From: Planctomycetota bacterium
Lineage (GTDB): Bacteria; Planctomycetota; J058
Length of the DNA: 42,941 nucleotides
Reading direction: 5' to 3'
Assembly (NCBI GenBank): GCA_019636275.1
Contig: JAHBXY010000072.1
Span: 1-42,941, forward strand
Position numbers and translations under genes: made by a program. This document shows positions 1 to 8,836 of the stretch, piece after piece; the first letter of the stretch is position 1; each line of letters begins with the position of its first letter. Under the pieces are notes generated by a model. It made no database searches and had not been told where the DNA came from. It was given only the letters and a program-made list of their open reading frames with translations.

Positions 1-7
1 GCCGGCA

Positions 8-30
8 GGAAGGCCGCGGAGCGGCCTTCC
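8..30. terminator. Perfect hairpin downstream of the kinase/FG-GAP gene
   Basis: A 9-bp perfect stem (ggaaggccg pairing with cggccttcc) closes a 5-nt loop, about 55 nt beyond the TGA of the minus-strand gene that ends at 86. No T-tract follows on either strand, so calling it a terminator is an inference from position and stability. It could equally serve a gene to the left of the window. Confidence 0.45.
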
Positions 31-85
31 GGCCGGACCTCTAGGCGCAGCCCCGGAGGAGCCAGCACTCAGGCGAGCGCCGCGA

Positions 86-3000
86 TCACCGGCGGTGGGC
101 GTCGACGAGCACCGGCCCGATCGCGTTGAGCTGCCCGCGGAAGGTGTGCTCGGACTCGTCCATCTGCGCGGCGGAGTAGACGCCGAGCGCGCGGGCGCGG
201 GCGAGCGCGTCGGCGAGGTCGGCCTCGCGGCCGCCCGCGGCCGCGGCGCGCGCGACGAGCAGCCAGGCGTTGGCCTGCGCGAGCGGCGCGAGGCTGGGGC
301 GGTCGAGGAGCTCGCGCGCCAGGTGCTCGGCCATGCCGTAGGCGCCCGCGTTCGAGTAGAACGCCGCCAGGGCCACGGCCGTCTCGGCCCCGCCGCCGGC
401 GCCGAGGCGGGCGCGGACGAGCGCGCGGTGCTGCTCGAGGAGGCAGCCGGCCTCGCGCGCGCGGGACGCCTCGAGCTCTGCCCGCTCCGCCTCGGGGTCG
501 AGCCCCGGCGCGGGGATGATCCGCGGCAGCCCGCGCCGCGGGTATCGCCCGTGGGGCACCAGCCGCTGGTACGCGGGGAAGTGCCGCCAGCGCTGCGGGT
601 GGTGGACGCTGCGCATGCTCAGGTAGATCGCCGCCTCCTGCACCTCGGCCTCTGCGCCGGCCTCGGCGTTGCTGATCGGCTCGTCGACGAGGCGGTCGAG
701 GACCACGTCGAGGTCGCCCAGGAGCTGCCGCCCGAGCGCCTGCGGCAGCGGGCGGCTCGAGCCGGCGAGCGTCCGCAGCGCGGCGCCGACCGCCGCGGTG
801 TAGCCCGGGTGGGCGTCCGCCAGGAGGTCGGCCACGTCCTCGAGCCAGACGATCGTGCGGTAGGGCGCCCGGCGCGCCGCCTCGACGATGTCGCTCACGG
901 CCCCCGGGTCGCCCAGCCGCCCGCGGGCGAGGCCGCGGTGGAGCAGGACCTCGGCCGTGACCTCGCGGCCGAGGCGGTGGTCATAGAGGCGCCGAGCGCC
1001 CGCGGCGTCGTCGAGCGCGAGCAGGGCGTGCGCGGCCGGCAGGGCGTCGGCGAGCGGCGCCACGCGGGGCCGGACGGCCTCGACCCGCAGGCGCTCCAGG
1101 GTCACGCGGCTCTCCATGGCCCAGAGCGCCTGCTCCACCACGCCCTCGCTGGCCGCGTGCGCCGGCGAGCGCGCGCCCGCCAGGAGCACCGTCCCCGGGA
1201 GCGCGTCGACCACGACGTCCTCGACCAGGAGCACGCGCCCGTCGCCCGCGCCGATGCGCACGCGGGCGCGCGCGCCGCCGCGCTCGAGCGGGGTGAGCTC
1301 GAGGCGCAGCGTGACCACCCCGTCGAAGCGCGCCAGCCGCGCCACCGCGCCCGCCGGCGCCCCCGCGACAAGCGCCCGGCAGCTCGGACGCCGCGTGGAC
1401 ACGTCCCACAGCCACAGGCGCAGCCCCGTCAGCCGGTCGGGCGCCAGCTCGCCCACGCGCGGCTCGAACAGGCCGACGTCGACCGCGGTCGCCCACCCGT
1501 GGCCGTGCAGCCGCACCTGCGCCTCGACGACCAGCGGCGCCCCTGCGCCGACCTCGACGGGCACGACCGCCCACTGGTCCGAGTCGGGCGCGCAGCGCAG
1601 CGTGAGCGCGCGGCCGGCCACGCCCGCGCGCAGGGGGGCGTTGACGAGCAGCGCGCTCCGGACCTCGGGCTGCGCGAGGTCGACCTCGAGCGCCCCGAGG
1701 GCGCCCCGGCGCTCGAGCCCCTCACGCCGCGCGCGCAGGCGCGCCGCGACGTCCGACTCGGAGCGCCTCCCACCCGCCAGGGCCCGCCCGATAGCCCGCG
1801 CCGCCGCGGCCACGTCGCCCGCCTGTTTCGTGCGGGCGTGGGCGGCGCGCTCCCAGGCCGCCAGCGCGTCGCGTGGCGCCAGCGCCCCTGAGGCGGCCAG
1901 GCTCGCGCACTCGCCGGCGCGCGCCCACACCGCCCGCGCCCCGGCCGCGCGGCGCTCGGCCGTGTCCGCGTCGAGCCGCGCGAAGGCGCGCGCCGCGTCG
2001 TCGTCGGCCCGGCGCGCCTCCCAGGTCAGCGCGTCGACGAGGAGCAGCGCCCCGGCCGACGCCGCCCACGACCCCGGGTGCTCGGTCCGGAGCCGGGCCA
2101 CGAGGTCGCGCGCCGCCTCGAGCCGCCCCAGCGCCACGAGCGCCTGGCAGCCGCGCAGCAGGCGGAGCGCGGGGGTGAGGGGAAGCGGCGGCTCGATCGG
2201 GGCCGCGGTCGGGGCCGCGCCCACCCCGTGTCCCACACCGTGCCCCACACCGTGCCCCACACCATGGATGGCTGCGCCGAGGATCAGGGCCGGGCGCCCG
2301 GCGCCCGTGAGGTCGGCGGCGAGCAGGCGGCGCGGGGCCGGCGCCTGCTCCGCCGACACGGCGACCACGCCCGCGGGCTCCCGCGCCAGCCCCAGGTCCT
2401 CGCGCGCGGCCACCTCGAGGCACCAGCCGCGCCCCTCGACCGACGCCGCGCGCAGGACGTGCGGGCGTCCGCGCAGGGTGAGGACCGCTGCCTGGACGCC
2501 CTCGGCCAGCGTGCGCGAGGCCGGGCTGGCCGGCTCGTCGGGCCCGTAGGTCCAGCGGGCGACGATCGCCGGCGCGCCCCGCCCCTCGGCCTCGGCCTCG
2601 ACCAGGTAGACGCCGTCGCGGCCGCGCCAGGGCTCCGTCGGCGTGGCGAGCGGCCGCTCGGCGTCGTCGCGGGCGGCGTCGACCACGACGAGCACGCCCG
2701 ACCGGCGCCCCTCGATCACGTAAGGGACGAGGTCGCGCACGACGCCGACCGGCAGCCGCGTCCGCGAGACGAGCGCCGCGCGCTCCGGGTCCCACGCGAG
2801 CACCTCGAGCTCCTGCGAGAACTGCGAGCCGCCGATGAGCACCTCGCCGCGGCCGTCGCCGTCGAGGTCGGCGACGGCGACCCTGGAGATCGAGAAGCGC
2901 CGGTCGCGCTCGCCGCCCGCGAACAGCGGCGTGAACTGGCGGCCGCCGGTGAAGAGCAAGGAGCTGCCACCGTTCTCCCAGAAGGCGAGGACGGCGTCGG

Positions 3001-3850
3001 CCTGACCGTCGCCGTCGACGTCCCCGGCGGCGACCGCGTGCGGCTGGGCGCTGATCTGCAGGTTCCACTCCACCCAGCGCGAGCCGCCGCCCTCCGCGAG
3101 CCGGGCCGTGCCGAGCTGACCCTGGGCCGTGACGAGGAACAGCTCCTCGTGCCCGTCGCCGTCGCGGTCGGCCGGCAGGACGAAGCGCAGCGCCGCGCCA
3201 CCCTCGACTTGCCGGCCGCCGTCGGCGGGCCGGGCGAACGCCGCGGCGCCGTCGCCCGGACGCAGCCGCCGGGTCCACAGCGCGGGCCCTTGCGCGAGGA
3301 CCAGGTGCGGCCCGTCCGCGCCGCGCGCCACGGCCACGTGGTCGGCCGGCGGCAGCGGGATCGAGGGCGCGAGCAGCGCGCCCAGGGCGGCCAGGCGCTC
3401 GACCTCCGGCGGCGCGTCGGGCCCCAGACGCCCCGCGTGGGCCAGGGCCTCGGCCCAGCGGCCGCGGTCGGCCAGGGCCTGGACGAGCGCCGCCGCGGCC
3501 AGGCGGCCGGGGGTATCGAGCGTGCCGGCCAGCGCCGTGAGCTCCTCGAGCGCCGCGTCGCGGGCCGGCGGGTCGGCGAGGCGCGTGAGCGCCAGGGCGA
3601 TCTCTGCGCGGGCCGCGCGCCCGGCCGGCCCCTCCGGGTCGACGAGGCCCGCCTCGACGAGCAGGGCGTCGCGCGCGGCGGCGGCGAGCGCGCGCCGCCG
3701 CAGGAGCTCGGCCTGAGCGGGCTGCGCGCTCGAGGTCCACTCTGCCAGCCGCGCCCGCGGCGGCGACCTCGCGACGCCTCGCCCTCGGGGACGAGCGCGG
3801 CGACGACGTTTCGTGAGCGCCCCGACGAGGTCGCGCGCGAGCGCCTCCAC
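86..3850 (-). CDS. FG-GAP/TPR C-terminal part of a Ser/Thr kinase (separate frame)
   Basis: The frame is clearly coding from about 3850 (a GTG) down to a TGA at 86-88. Calcium-binding FG-GAP/VCBS loops of the DxDGDG type are visible at about residues 227, 278 and 330 (DRDGDG, DVDGDG, DLDGDG), with a degenerate one (DLTGAG) near 512. A short GVGH repeat follows at about 528-543, then a TPR-like helical stretch. Next comes a region rich in beta-strand pattern (about 710-920) that looks like a concanavalin/laminin-type jelly roll, and further TPR-like helices to the end. Planctomycete kinases often carry such sensor parts after the transmembrane helix, outside the cytoplasm. The kinase just upstream is in another frame and has no such tail of its own, so I infer these are two halves of one gene split by a real or artefactual frameshift at about 3865-3960. 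An independent coupled gene is the alternative. Confidence 0.75.
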   Translation of the reverse strand: MEALARDLVGALTKRRRRARPRGRGVARSPPRARLAEWTSSAQPAQAELLRRRALAAAARDALLVEAGLVDPEGPAGRAARAEIALALTRLADPPARDAALEELTALAGTLDTPGRLAAAALVQALADRGRWAEALAHAGRLGPDAPPEVERLAALGALLAPSIPLPPADHVAVARGADGPHLVLAQGPALWTRRLRPGDGAAAFARPADGGRQVEGGAALRFVLPADRDGDGHEELFLVTAQGQLGTARLAEGGGSRWVEWNLQISAQPHAVAAGDVDGDGQADAVLAFWENGGSSLLFTGGRQFTPLFAGGERDRRFSISRVAVADLDGDGRGEVLIGGSQFSQELEVLAWDPERAALVSRTRLPVGVVRDLVPYVIEGRRSGVLVVVDAARDDAERPLATPTEPWRGRDGVYLVEAEAEGRGAPAIVARWTYGPDEPASPASRTLAEGVQAAVLTLRGRPHVLRAASVEGRGWCLEVAAREDLGLAREPAGVVAVSAEQAPAPRRLLAADLTGAGRPALILGAAIHGVGHGVGHGVGHGVGAAPTAAPIEPPLPLTPALRLLRGCQALVALGRLEAARDLVARLRTEHPGSWAASAGALLLVDALTWEARRADDDAARAFARLDADTAERRAAGARAVWARAGECASLAASGALAPRDALAAWERAAHARTKQAGDVAAAARAIGRALAGGRRSESDVAARLRARREGLERRGALGALEVDLAQPEVRSALLVNAPLRAGVAGRALTLRCAPDSDQWAVVPVEVGAGAPLVVEAQVRLHGHGWATAVDVGLFEPRVGELAPDRLTGLRLWLWDVSTRRPSCRALVAGAPAGAVARLARFDGVVTLRLELTPLERGGARARVRIGAGDGRVLLVEDVVVDALPGTVLLAGARSPAHAASEGVVEQALWAMESRVTLERLRVEAVRPRVAPLADALPAAHALLALDDAAGARRLYDHRLGREVTAEVLLHRGLARGRLGDPGAVSDIVEAARRAPYRTIVWLEDVADLLADAHPGYTAAVGAALRTLAGSSRPLPQALGRQLLGDLDVVLDRLVDEPISNAEAGAEAEVQEAAIYLSMRSVHHPQRWRHFPAYQRLVPHGRYPRRGLPRIIPAPGLDPEAERAELEASRAREAGCLLEQHRALVRARLGAGGGAETAVALAAFYSNAGAYGMAEHLARELLDRPSLAPLAQANAWLLVARAAAAGGREADLADALARARALGVYSAAQMDESEHTFRGQLNAIGPVLVDAHRR
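2219..2266. repeat. 12-bp tandem repeat (x4) inside the FG-GAP gene
   Basis: Four consecutive 12-bp units of the form ccccacaccgtg encode a GVGH repeat on the minus strand. The units differ at only one to three positions. The length stays in frame, so copy-number change would alter a linker without breaking the gene. Confidence 0.85.
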
Positions 3851-3866
3851 GTCGAGCTGGGCCGCT

Positions 3867-5342
3867 GCCGGCGAGCGCCGCCGCGGCGCGGTCGAGCCGC
3901 TCGCGCCCTCCTGCGCCGCCTCCGTTCCGCCCCTCGAGCCCGGCCAGCCGCTCGCTCGGCCAGGCGGCCCGTCGCGGCGACGCCGCCCGCGGCGCGAGGC
4001 CTGCGGCGAGCGCTGCGGCGAGCGCCACCAGCGCGGACGGCGAGGCGCCGCGCGCGGCGCAGGCCAGCCCGAGGCGGCCGGGCGGGCGCGCGGCGACGGT
4101 GCGGCCAGCGAGGCCGCGGCGGAGGTCGTCGGCGAGCTCGCGGCAGGAGGGGTAGCGCGCCTCGCGCTTCTTCTCCAGGCACTTGAGGCAGATCGCCTCG
4201 ACCTCGGGGGAGAGGCCGGGGCGGTGCGCCGAGGGCGGCGTGGGCGGGTCGCTCACGACCGCCTGCATGGTCTGCAGGTGCGTGGCGTGGTCGAACGGCG
4301 GGCGGCCGGTGAGGCACTCGTAGAGGATCGCGCCCAGCCCGTAGACGTCGGTGCGCGCGTCCAGCGTCTGGTTGTGGCCCATGGCCTGCTCGGGCGACAT
4401 GTAGCTGGGGGTGCCCAGCGCCGTCCCGGTGGCCGTGAGGCGCTGGTTGCCGCGCGCCTTGGCGACGCCGAAGTCGGTCACCCGCGGCACGCCGTCGGCG
4501 TCGAGCAGGATGTTCGCCGGCTTGAGGTCGCGGTGCAGGATCCCGCTCCGGTGCGCGTGCTCGAGGCCGTCGGCGGCCTCGGCCAGGACCTCGAGGGCGC
4601 GCCGCTCGTCCATGGGGCCCGCGCGCCGCAGCAGCGCGTGCAGCGTCTCGCCGCGGACGAGCTCCATGGCCAGGTAGCGCACGCCGTTGGCCTCGCCGAC
4701 GTCGTGGATCGGGACGATGTTCCTGTGCGACAGGCGCGCCGCCGCGCGCGCCTCGTTGAGGAAGCGCTGCACGTCCTCCCCGGTCGCGTCGGCGCCCGGC
4801 AGGAGCGTCTTGAGGGCGACGGCGCGCTGCAGGCGCTCGTGGATCGCCTCGTAGACGGCGCCCATGCCCCCCTGCGCGATCAGGGCCGTGATCCGGTAGG
4901 GGCCGACGCGCCGGCCGACGAGGCCGGCCGTGGTGACCGGCTCGCGCGCGTCCTGGTTCGACGCCGTGAGCAGGCGCGCGTGGTCGACGCCCGACGGGAT
5001 CAGCCGCGGGTCCGGGGGGCGCAGGTCCGGGGGCCCGCCGGCGCGGGGCTGCTCGGGGCTCGATCCGGGTCGCTCCGACCGCGCCGCGCGCGAGCCCTCG
5101 AGGCGTGGGTCGGGGTGGCCGGCCCGGGGCTGCTCGGGGCTCGACCCCGGCCGCTCCGGCCGCCCCGAGCGCGACGGGTCGAGGCGCGGGTCGACGTAGC
5201 GCGGGCGGTGGTCCTGCGAGGAGCCGGGGTGCGGCGGGACCGGGTGCGGCGGCGGCGGCCCGGGATGCGGCGGCGGGAGCGGCCCGGGCGGCGGCCCGGC
5301 GAAGCGCGGGTCGAGGCGCGGGTCCTGGGGCGCGGGCGGCAC
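3867..5342 (-). CDS. Ser/Thr protein kinase (Hanks type), N-terminal part
   Basis: After a Pro/Arg-rich, low-complexity N-terminus (about 130 residues, with an 81-bp in-frame duplication) comes a complete kinase domain. It has the glycine loop AQGGMGAVYE, the ATP-binding Lys in VALKTLL, HRDLKPANILLD, TDFGVAK and the activation-segment end GTPSYMSPEQA, so it should be catalytically active. The helix LRRGLAGRTVAARP and a likely transmembrane segment (ALVALAAALAAGLA, near 4030) follow, as in planctomycete PknB-like kinases. The reading frame stays open to 1722, but beyond about 3870 it turns into Arg/Ala/Gly-rich translation with no family features, while good coding passes to the frame of the 86-3850 feature. 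The start is uncertain: the frame is open up to a GTG at 5723, and I chose the GTG at 5342 because the sequence upstream does not look coding. Confidence 0.8.
5042..5203. repeat. 81-bp imperfect duplication in the kinase N-terminal linker
   Basis: The string ggggctgctcggggctcga occurs at 5045 and again at 5126, exactly 81 bp (27 codons) apart, with similar surroundings. Both units encode a Pro/Arg/Ser-rich segment (PGSSPEQPRAG) ahead of the kinase domain. The duplication keeps the frame, which supports this stretch being translated. Confidence 0.75.
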
Positions 5343-6089
5343 GGGGCCATGATCGGTCGCGGGACCGCCGGCGTGCAAGCCGGGCCGGTCGCGGCGCCGG
5401 GCGAGCGCCTCCGCACGGGTCGTCCGCGCTCGCGCTCGCTCGCGTTCTCGTCGAGCGAGGAGCAGTTCACGACAGAGGCGCAGAGGGCGCCCTCGCAGGA
5501 GCTGCCCTGGCCTCGGCTCGTGGCCCGCGCTCCGGCATCGACGAGGAGCGCTCGACAGGCCGTCGGGCCTCGGGCCGGCTCGACACCATGAGCTCGGCAC
5601 CGCGAGCGACGAGCGTGGGGGGGGAGGCAGGGCGACGGACGGCCACGGTCGCCAGCGCCTCCACCCGTTCGAGACGGTGCAGACGACCCCGACGCATGCC
5701 GGGCGTCCTCGACGTGCGGGCACTCGCCCTTGATCCTGCCCTCCTTCAGCCGTGAAGGGACGGCAAGGCCGGAGAAGGCTTCATCGCGCGCGGAGACACC
5801 CGATTCGAGCGCCCAGGTCGCCTCCCCGCACGTTCGACCGAGCGGTCGTGCCGCTCAGGGACGCGTGAGTGGAGTCAGGCGCCGTTGGTTTCTCGAGAGC
5901 GAGCGCAGCCGCCGTGACCGCGAGGGGCGAGTCGACCGCTCGCGCCCGGGCCCCGATCGAGGCAGGCCCCGCGCGTGCAGCGCGGGCACCGCCGTCTCGG
6001 CAGGGCCGCCGGCCGCTCCTCTGGCGTGGCCCTTCCTCGCGCTCGGACCGCTCCGTCCGGGGCGGCCACTCGTGCATAATCCGGCTGCG
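5343..6089. other. Intergenic region between divergent kinase and glycan genes
   Basis: About 750 bp without a convincing gene. ORFs are open here only because stop codons are rare at this GC content. It should contain the kinase promoter, but I see no clear -10/-35 pair on the minus strand. Near 5466-5492 there is a stretch (cacgacagaggcgcagagg) resembling short purine-rich intergenic repeats seen in several bacterial phyla. A run of eight G lies near 5620. Confidence 0.5.
6075..6080 (+). promoter_or_regulatory. Putative -10 box (CATAAT) before upstream ORF
   Basis: CATAAT is an unusually AT-rich hexamer in this sequence. It ends 9 nt before the ATG at 6090, the spacing expected if transcription starts at or just before that ATG. 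No convincing -35 was seen. Confidence 0.45.
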
Positions 6090-6125
6090 ATGCCGGAGCC
6101 GACCACGACACGGGCCGGGCCGTGA
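6090..6125 (+). CDS. 11-residue upstream ORF coupled to the flippase-GT gene
   Basis: ATG at 6090 opens an 11-codon frame (MPEPTTTRAGP) whose TGA (6123-6125) overlaps the GTG start of the next gene as GTGA. A -10-like CATAAT lies 9 nt upstream, so the message may begin at this ATG. The main gene has no Shine-Dalgarno sequence, so re-initiation after this mini-ORF would explain how it is translated. No similarity can be judged at this length. The existence of the peptide is an inference from the layout and is mirrored at 9338-9418. Confidence 0.4.
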   Translation: MPEPTTTRAGP

Positions 6126-8836
6126 GCCGCGACGCGCCGCTCGCGCGCGGGCTGACGGACTCGGCCCTCCTGGTCCTCGGGTCCACGGTGGCGGCGGTCC
6201 TGGGCTTCGTCTCCCTGCGGCTCCTCCTCACGGGCCTGGGCGAGGAGGACTACGGCCGCTACGTCCTGTTCCAGGCGGCGGCGGGCCTGCTCACGGTCGT
6301 GCTCGTGTGGCCGGTGCCGGCCGTCCTGCGCCTCGGCGCGGAGGAGGTCGAGCGGCGCGGACGCCTCGGGCGCACGCTCGGGTCGGTCGGCGTGCTGGTC
6401 GTGGCCACGGCCGCGCTGGTCTCTTGCGCGGTCGTCCTCGCCCGCGGCCCGCTCGACCGGTGGATCCTGGGGGAGGCCGCGGGCCGGCAGCCCGCGTGGG
6501 CCTACGTCCTCGTCTACGCCGTGGCCTCCGCGCTGGCCATGCTGACGGCCGCCCTGCTGCAGCCGGGCGGCAAGGTGGGCCTGCGCACGCTCGTGCCGGC
6601 GCTGACGCGCGGCCTCTACGCGCTCCTGCTCCTCCTGCCGCTCCTCGAGGGCGCGCTGACGCTCGAGCGCGTCCTCCTGCTCGTCGTCCTGGCCACCCTC
6701 CCGGGGGTGGTCGTCCCCCTGCTGCTCGTCGGGCGCGCGCTCGACCTTCCGCGGATCGACGGCGACCTGGTCCGCCGGGCGGCGCGCTTCGGGGCGCCGC
6801 TCGTCGCGCGCAACCTGGCCGTGACGGGGCTGATCGTGGTCGACGTCGTCGTGATCGACGCGGTGCTCGGCCCGGCGGCCGCCGGCCACTACGACGTGGC
6901 CTACCGCGTGGCCGAGCAGGTGGTCGTGTTCGGCTTCGTGCTCGACTTCGTCAGCGGTCCCGTTCTGGCCACGGCGGCCGCGCGCGGCGAGCGACGCACG
7001 CTCGAGCGCTTCGTGCGCCTGGCCGTCCCGCAGCTGGCCCTCCTGTGGAGCCTCGGCGCCGCCCTGCTGGTCGTCTTCAGCGAGCCGATCATGACGCTCC
7101 TCGGCGCCCCGGCGGCCGCCCTCTCGGCGCGCGTGCTCGAGGTCCTGGCCGTGGCGATCGCCATCCGCGGGGTGGCCACGCTCGAGCAGCCCGTGCTCGA
7201 CGCCCACATGGTGTCCGCCTGGCCGACGGCGCTCCTCGTCGCCGCCCTGGCCCTGAACGCCGGCCTGGACGTGGCCCTGCTCCAGGCCGGCGCCGGCGTG
7301 CTCGGCCCGGCCCTGGCGACCGTCGCGGCCTTCGCCCTGCACGGCGCCGCGCGCTCGTGGTACCTCGGCCGCCGCTTCGACGTGCCCGCGCTGCGCCCGT
7401 ACGTCGGCGTCCTGCCGGCGGCGGCGCTCGCCGCCGCCGCGCCCTGGCTCGACGGCGTCGCCGCGCGGCTCGCGGCCTGGCTGCTCCTCGTGGCCCTCTC
7501 GTGGCTCGCGGCGCGCCGCCTGGGGCTGCTCACGGCCGAGACGCGCGAGGCGCTGGCGGGGGTGCGCATGCCGGCGGCGCTGCGGCGGCTGCTCGAGCGC
7601 GTCTACGTCGACGCCCCGCCGCCGCCGTCAGCGCCGCTCGCGCCGCCCGTCGTCGACGACGGGCGCCTGCGGCTCCTGCTCCTCACGACGGAGCTGCGCC
7701 CGGCGGGCGCCGAGCGGGTGATCTACGAGCTCGCCACGCGCCTCGACCCGGCGCGCCACCAGGTGGTCGTCGCCTCCCTGCGCAGCCCGGGCGGCGACGA
7801 CGGCGACGTGGCGCGCGCGCTCGTCGCGCGGGGCGTCCCCGTGGTCCCGCTGCGGCTCGGGGGCAAGCTGGACGTCACGGGCGCCTGGCGCCTGGCGCGG
7901 CTGATCGCCCGCGTCCGGCCGCACGTCCTCCACGCGCACCTGTTCCACGCCAACCTCGCGGCCCGGCTCCTCGGCCGCATGGCCGGCGCGCGGCGCGTCG
8001 TCTCGACGGTGCACGTCGTCGAGCGCCGCCGGCTGCCCCTGCGCTTCGCCCTCGAGCGGCTCACGGCGCGGCTCGACGACCGCACCGCCTGCGTGTCCGA
8101 GGCCGTGGCGCGCTTCGCGCGGGCCCGGCTGGGCGCCGCGCCGGGGCGGCTGGTCGTCGTGCCCAACGGCGTCGACCTCGCCCGCTTCGCCGACCTCCCG
8201 CCGCGCGCCGACGCCCGGGCGGCGCTGGGCCTCCCGCCGGACGGCCTCGTCGTCGGGGCCGTCGGCCGCCTCGATCGGCAGAAGGGCTTCGACGTGCTCG
8301 TCGAAGCGTTCGCCCGCCTGGACGCGTTCGCCCGCCTGGACGCGTTCGCCCGCCTCGACGCGCCGGCGCTCCTGGCCGTCGCCGGCGCCGGCCCGGAGGA
8401 GGCCGCGCTGCGCGCGCAGGCGGCGCGCCTGGGCCTCGGCGAGCGCGTGCGGCTCCTCGGCCACCGCGCCGACGTGCCCGAGGTGCTCGCGGCGCTCGAC
8501 GTCTTCTGCATGCCGTCGCGCTGGGAGGGGTTCGGCCTGGCCCTCGTCGAGGCCATGGCCGCCGGCCTGCCGGTCGTCGTGAGCGACGTCGACTCGCTGC
8601 CCGAGGTGCTGGGCGAGGCCGGCGTGCTCGTCGCGCCCGACGACCCGGCCGCCCTGGCCGCCGCGCTCGCCCCGCTCGTGGCCGACCCGGCGCGCCGCGA
8701 GGCGCTCGGGCGCCTGGCCCGCGCCCGGGCGGCGCGGTTCGCCGTGGGCGGCATGGTGGCCGGGTGGACGGCGCTCTACGAGGAGTGCTCGAGCAGGCCC
8801 GCTCGATCCGGTTCGAGGGCCGACCCCTCCACCTGA
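6122..8836 (+). CDS. Polysaccharide flippase fused to GT4-family glycosyltransferase
   Basis: Residues 1 to about 490 form a polytopic membrane protein of the MOP/Wzx-like type: repeated hydrophobic helices, an N-terminal helix with GSTVAAVLGFVSLRLLL, and the GLGEEDYGRY loop typical of such flippases. After a proline-rich linker (about 500-510), residues 512-885 form a GT-B, GT4-type glycosyltransferase: TTELRPAGAERV at the start, VPNGVDL, VGRLDRQKGFDVL, and the E-x7-E signature in WEGFGLALVEAM near residue 800. The two activities are normally separate proteins of an O-antigen or capsule pathway. Fusion would place sugar addition next to lipid-linked glycan export. An in-frame 18-bp triplication (FARLDA x3) sits in the GT domain. 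The C-terminal residues are encoded inside the first unit of an 85-bp tandem repeat, so the tail may be recently altered. The GTG start overlaps the upstream mini-ORF. Confidence 0.85.
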   Translation: MSRDAPLARGLTDSALLVLGSTVAAVLGFVSLRLLLTGLGEEDYGRYVLFQAAAGLLTVVLVWPVPAVLRLGAEEVERRGRLGRTLGSVGVLVVATAALVSCAVVLARGPLDRWILGEAAGRQPAWAYVLVYAVASALAMLTAALLQPGGKVGLRTLVPALTRGLYALLLLLPLLEGALTLERVLLLVVLATLPGVVVPLLLVGRALDLPRIDGDLVRRAARFGAPLVARNLAVTGLIVVDVVVIDAVLGPAAAGHYDVAYRVAEQVVVFGFVLDFVSGPVLATAAARGERRTLERFVRLAVPQLALLWSLGAALLVVFSEPIMTLLGAPAAALSARVLEVLAVAIAIRGVATLEQPVLDAHMVSAWPTALLVAALALNAGLDVALLQAGAGVLGPALATVAAFALHGAARSWYLGRRFDVPALRPYVGVLPAAALAAAAPWLDGVAARLAAWLLLVALSWLAARRLGLLTAETREALAGVRMPAALRRLLERVYVDAPPPPSAPLAPPVVDDGRLRLLLLTTELRPAGAERVIYELATRLDPARHQVVVASLRSPGGDDGDVARALVARGVPVVPLRLGGKLDVTGAWRLARLIARVRPHVLHAHLFHANLAARLLGRMAGARRVVSTVHVVERRRLPLRFALERLTARLDDRTACVSEAVARFARARLGAAPGRLVVVPNGVDLARFADLPPRADARAALGLPPDGLVVGAVGRLDRQKGFDVLVEAFARLDAFARLDAFARLDAPALLAVAGAGPEEAALRAQAARLGLGERVRLLGHRADVPEVLAALDVFCMPSRWEGFGLALVEAMAAGLPVVVSDVDSLPEVLGEAGVLVAPDDPAALAAALAPLVADPARREALGRLARARAARFAVGGMVAGWTALYEECSSRPARSGSRADPST
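8306..8359. repeat. 18-bp tandem triplication inside the GT4 domain
   Basis: Three units of gcgttcgcccgcctggac follow each other, the third with one change (ctcgac), encoding (A)FARLD three times. The insertion lies in the helix after the VGRLDRQKGFDVLVEA motif, where family members have a single copy, so it lengthens that helix by about 12 residues. Confidence 0.9.

Noticed and set aside
1722..3866. Extension of the kinase frame down to 1722
   Set aside because: Beyond about 3870 the translation becomes Arg/Ala/Gly-rich and overlaps the far better FG-GAP frame.
95..4186. Long plus-strand ORFs (for example 95-1891 and 2078-4186) opposite the kinase gene
   Set aside because: Stop codons are rare at this GC content. 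Their translations are Arg/Ala/Gly/His-rich without domains, while the minus strand has FG-GAP and kinase motifs.
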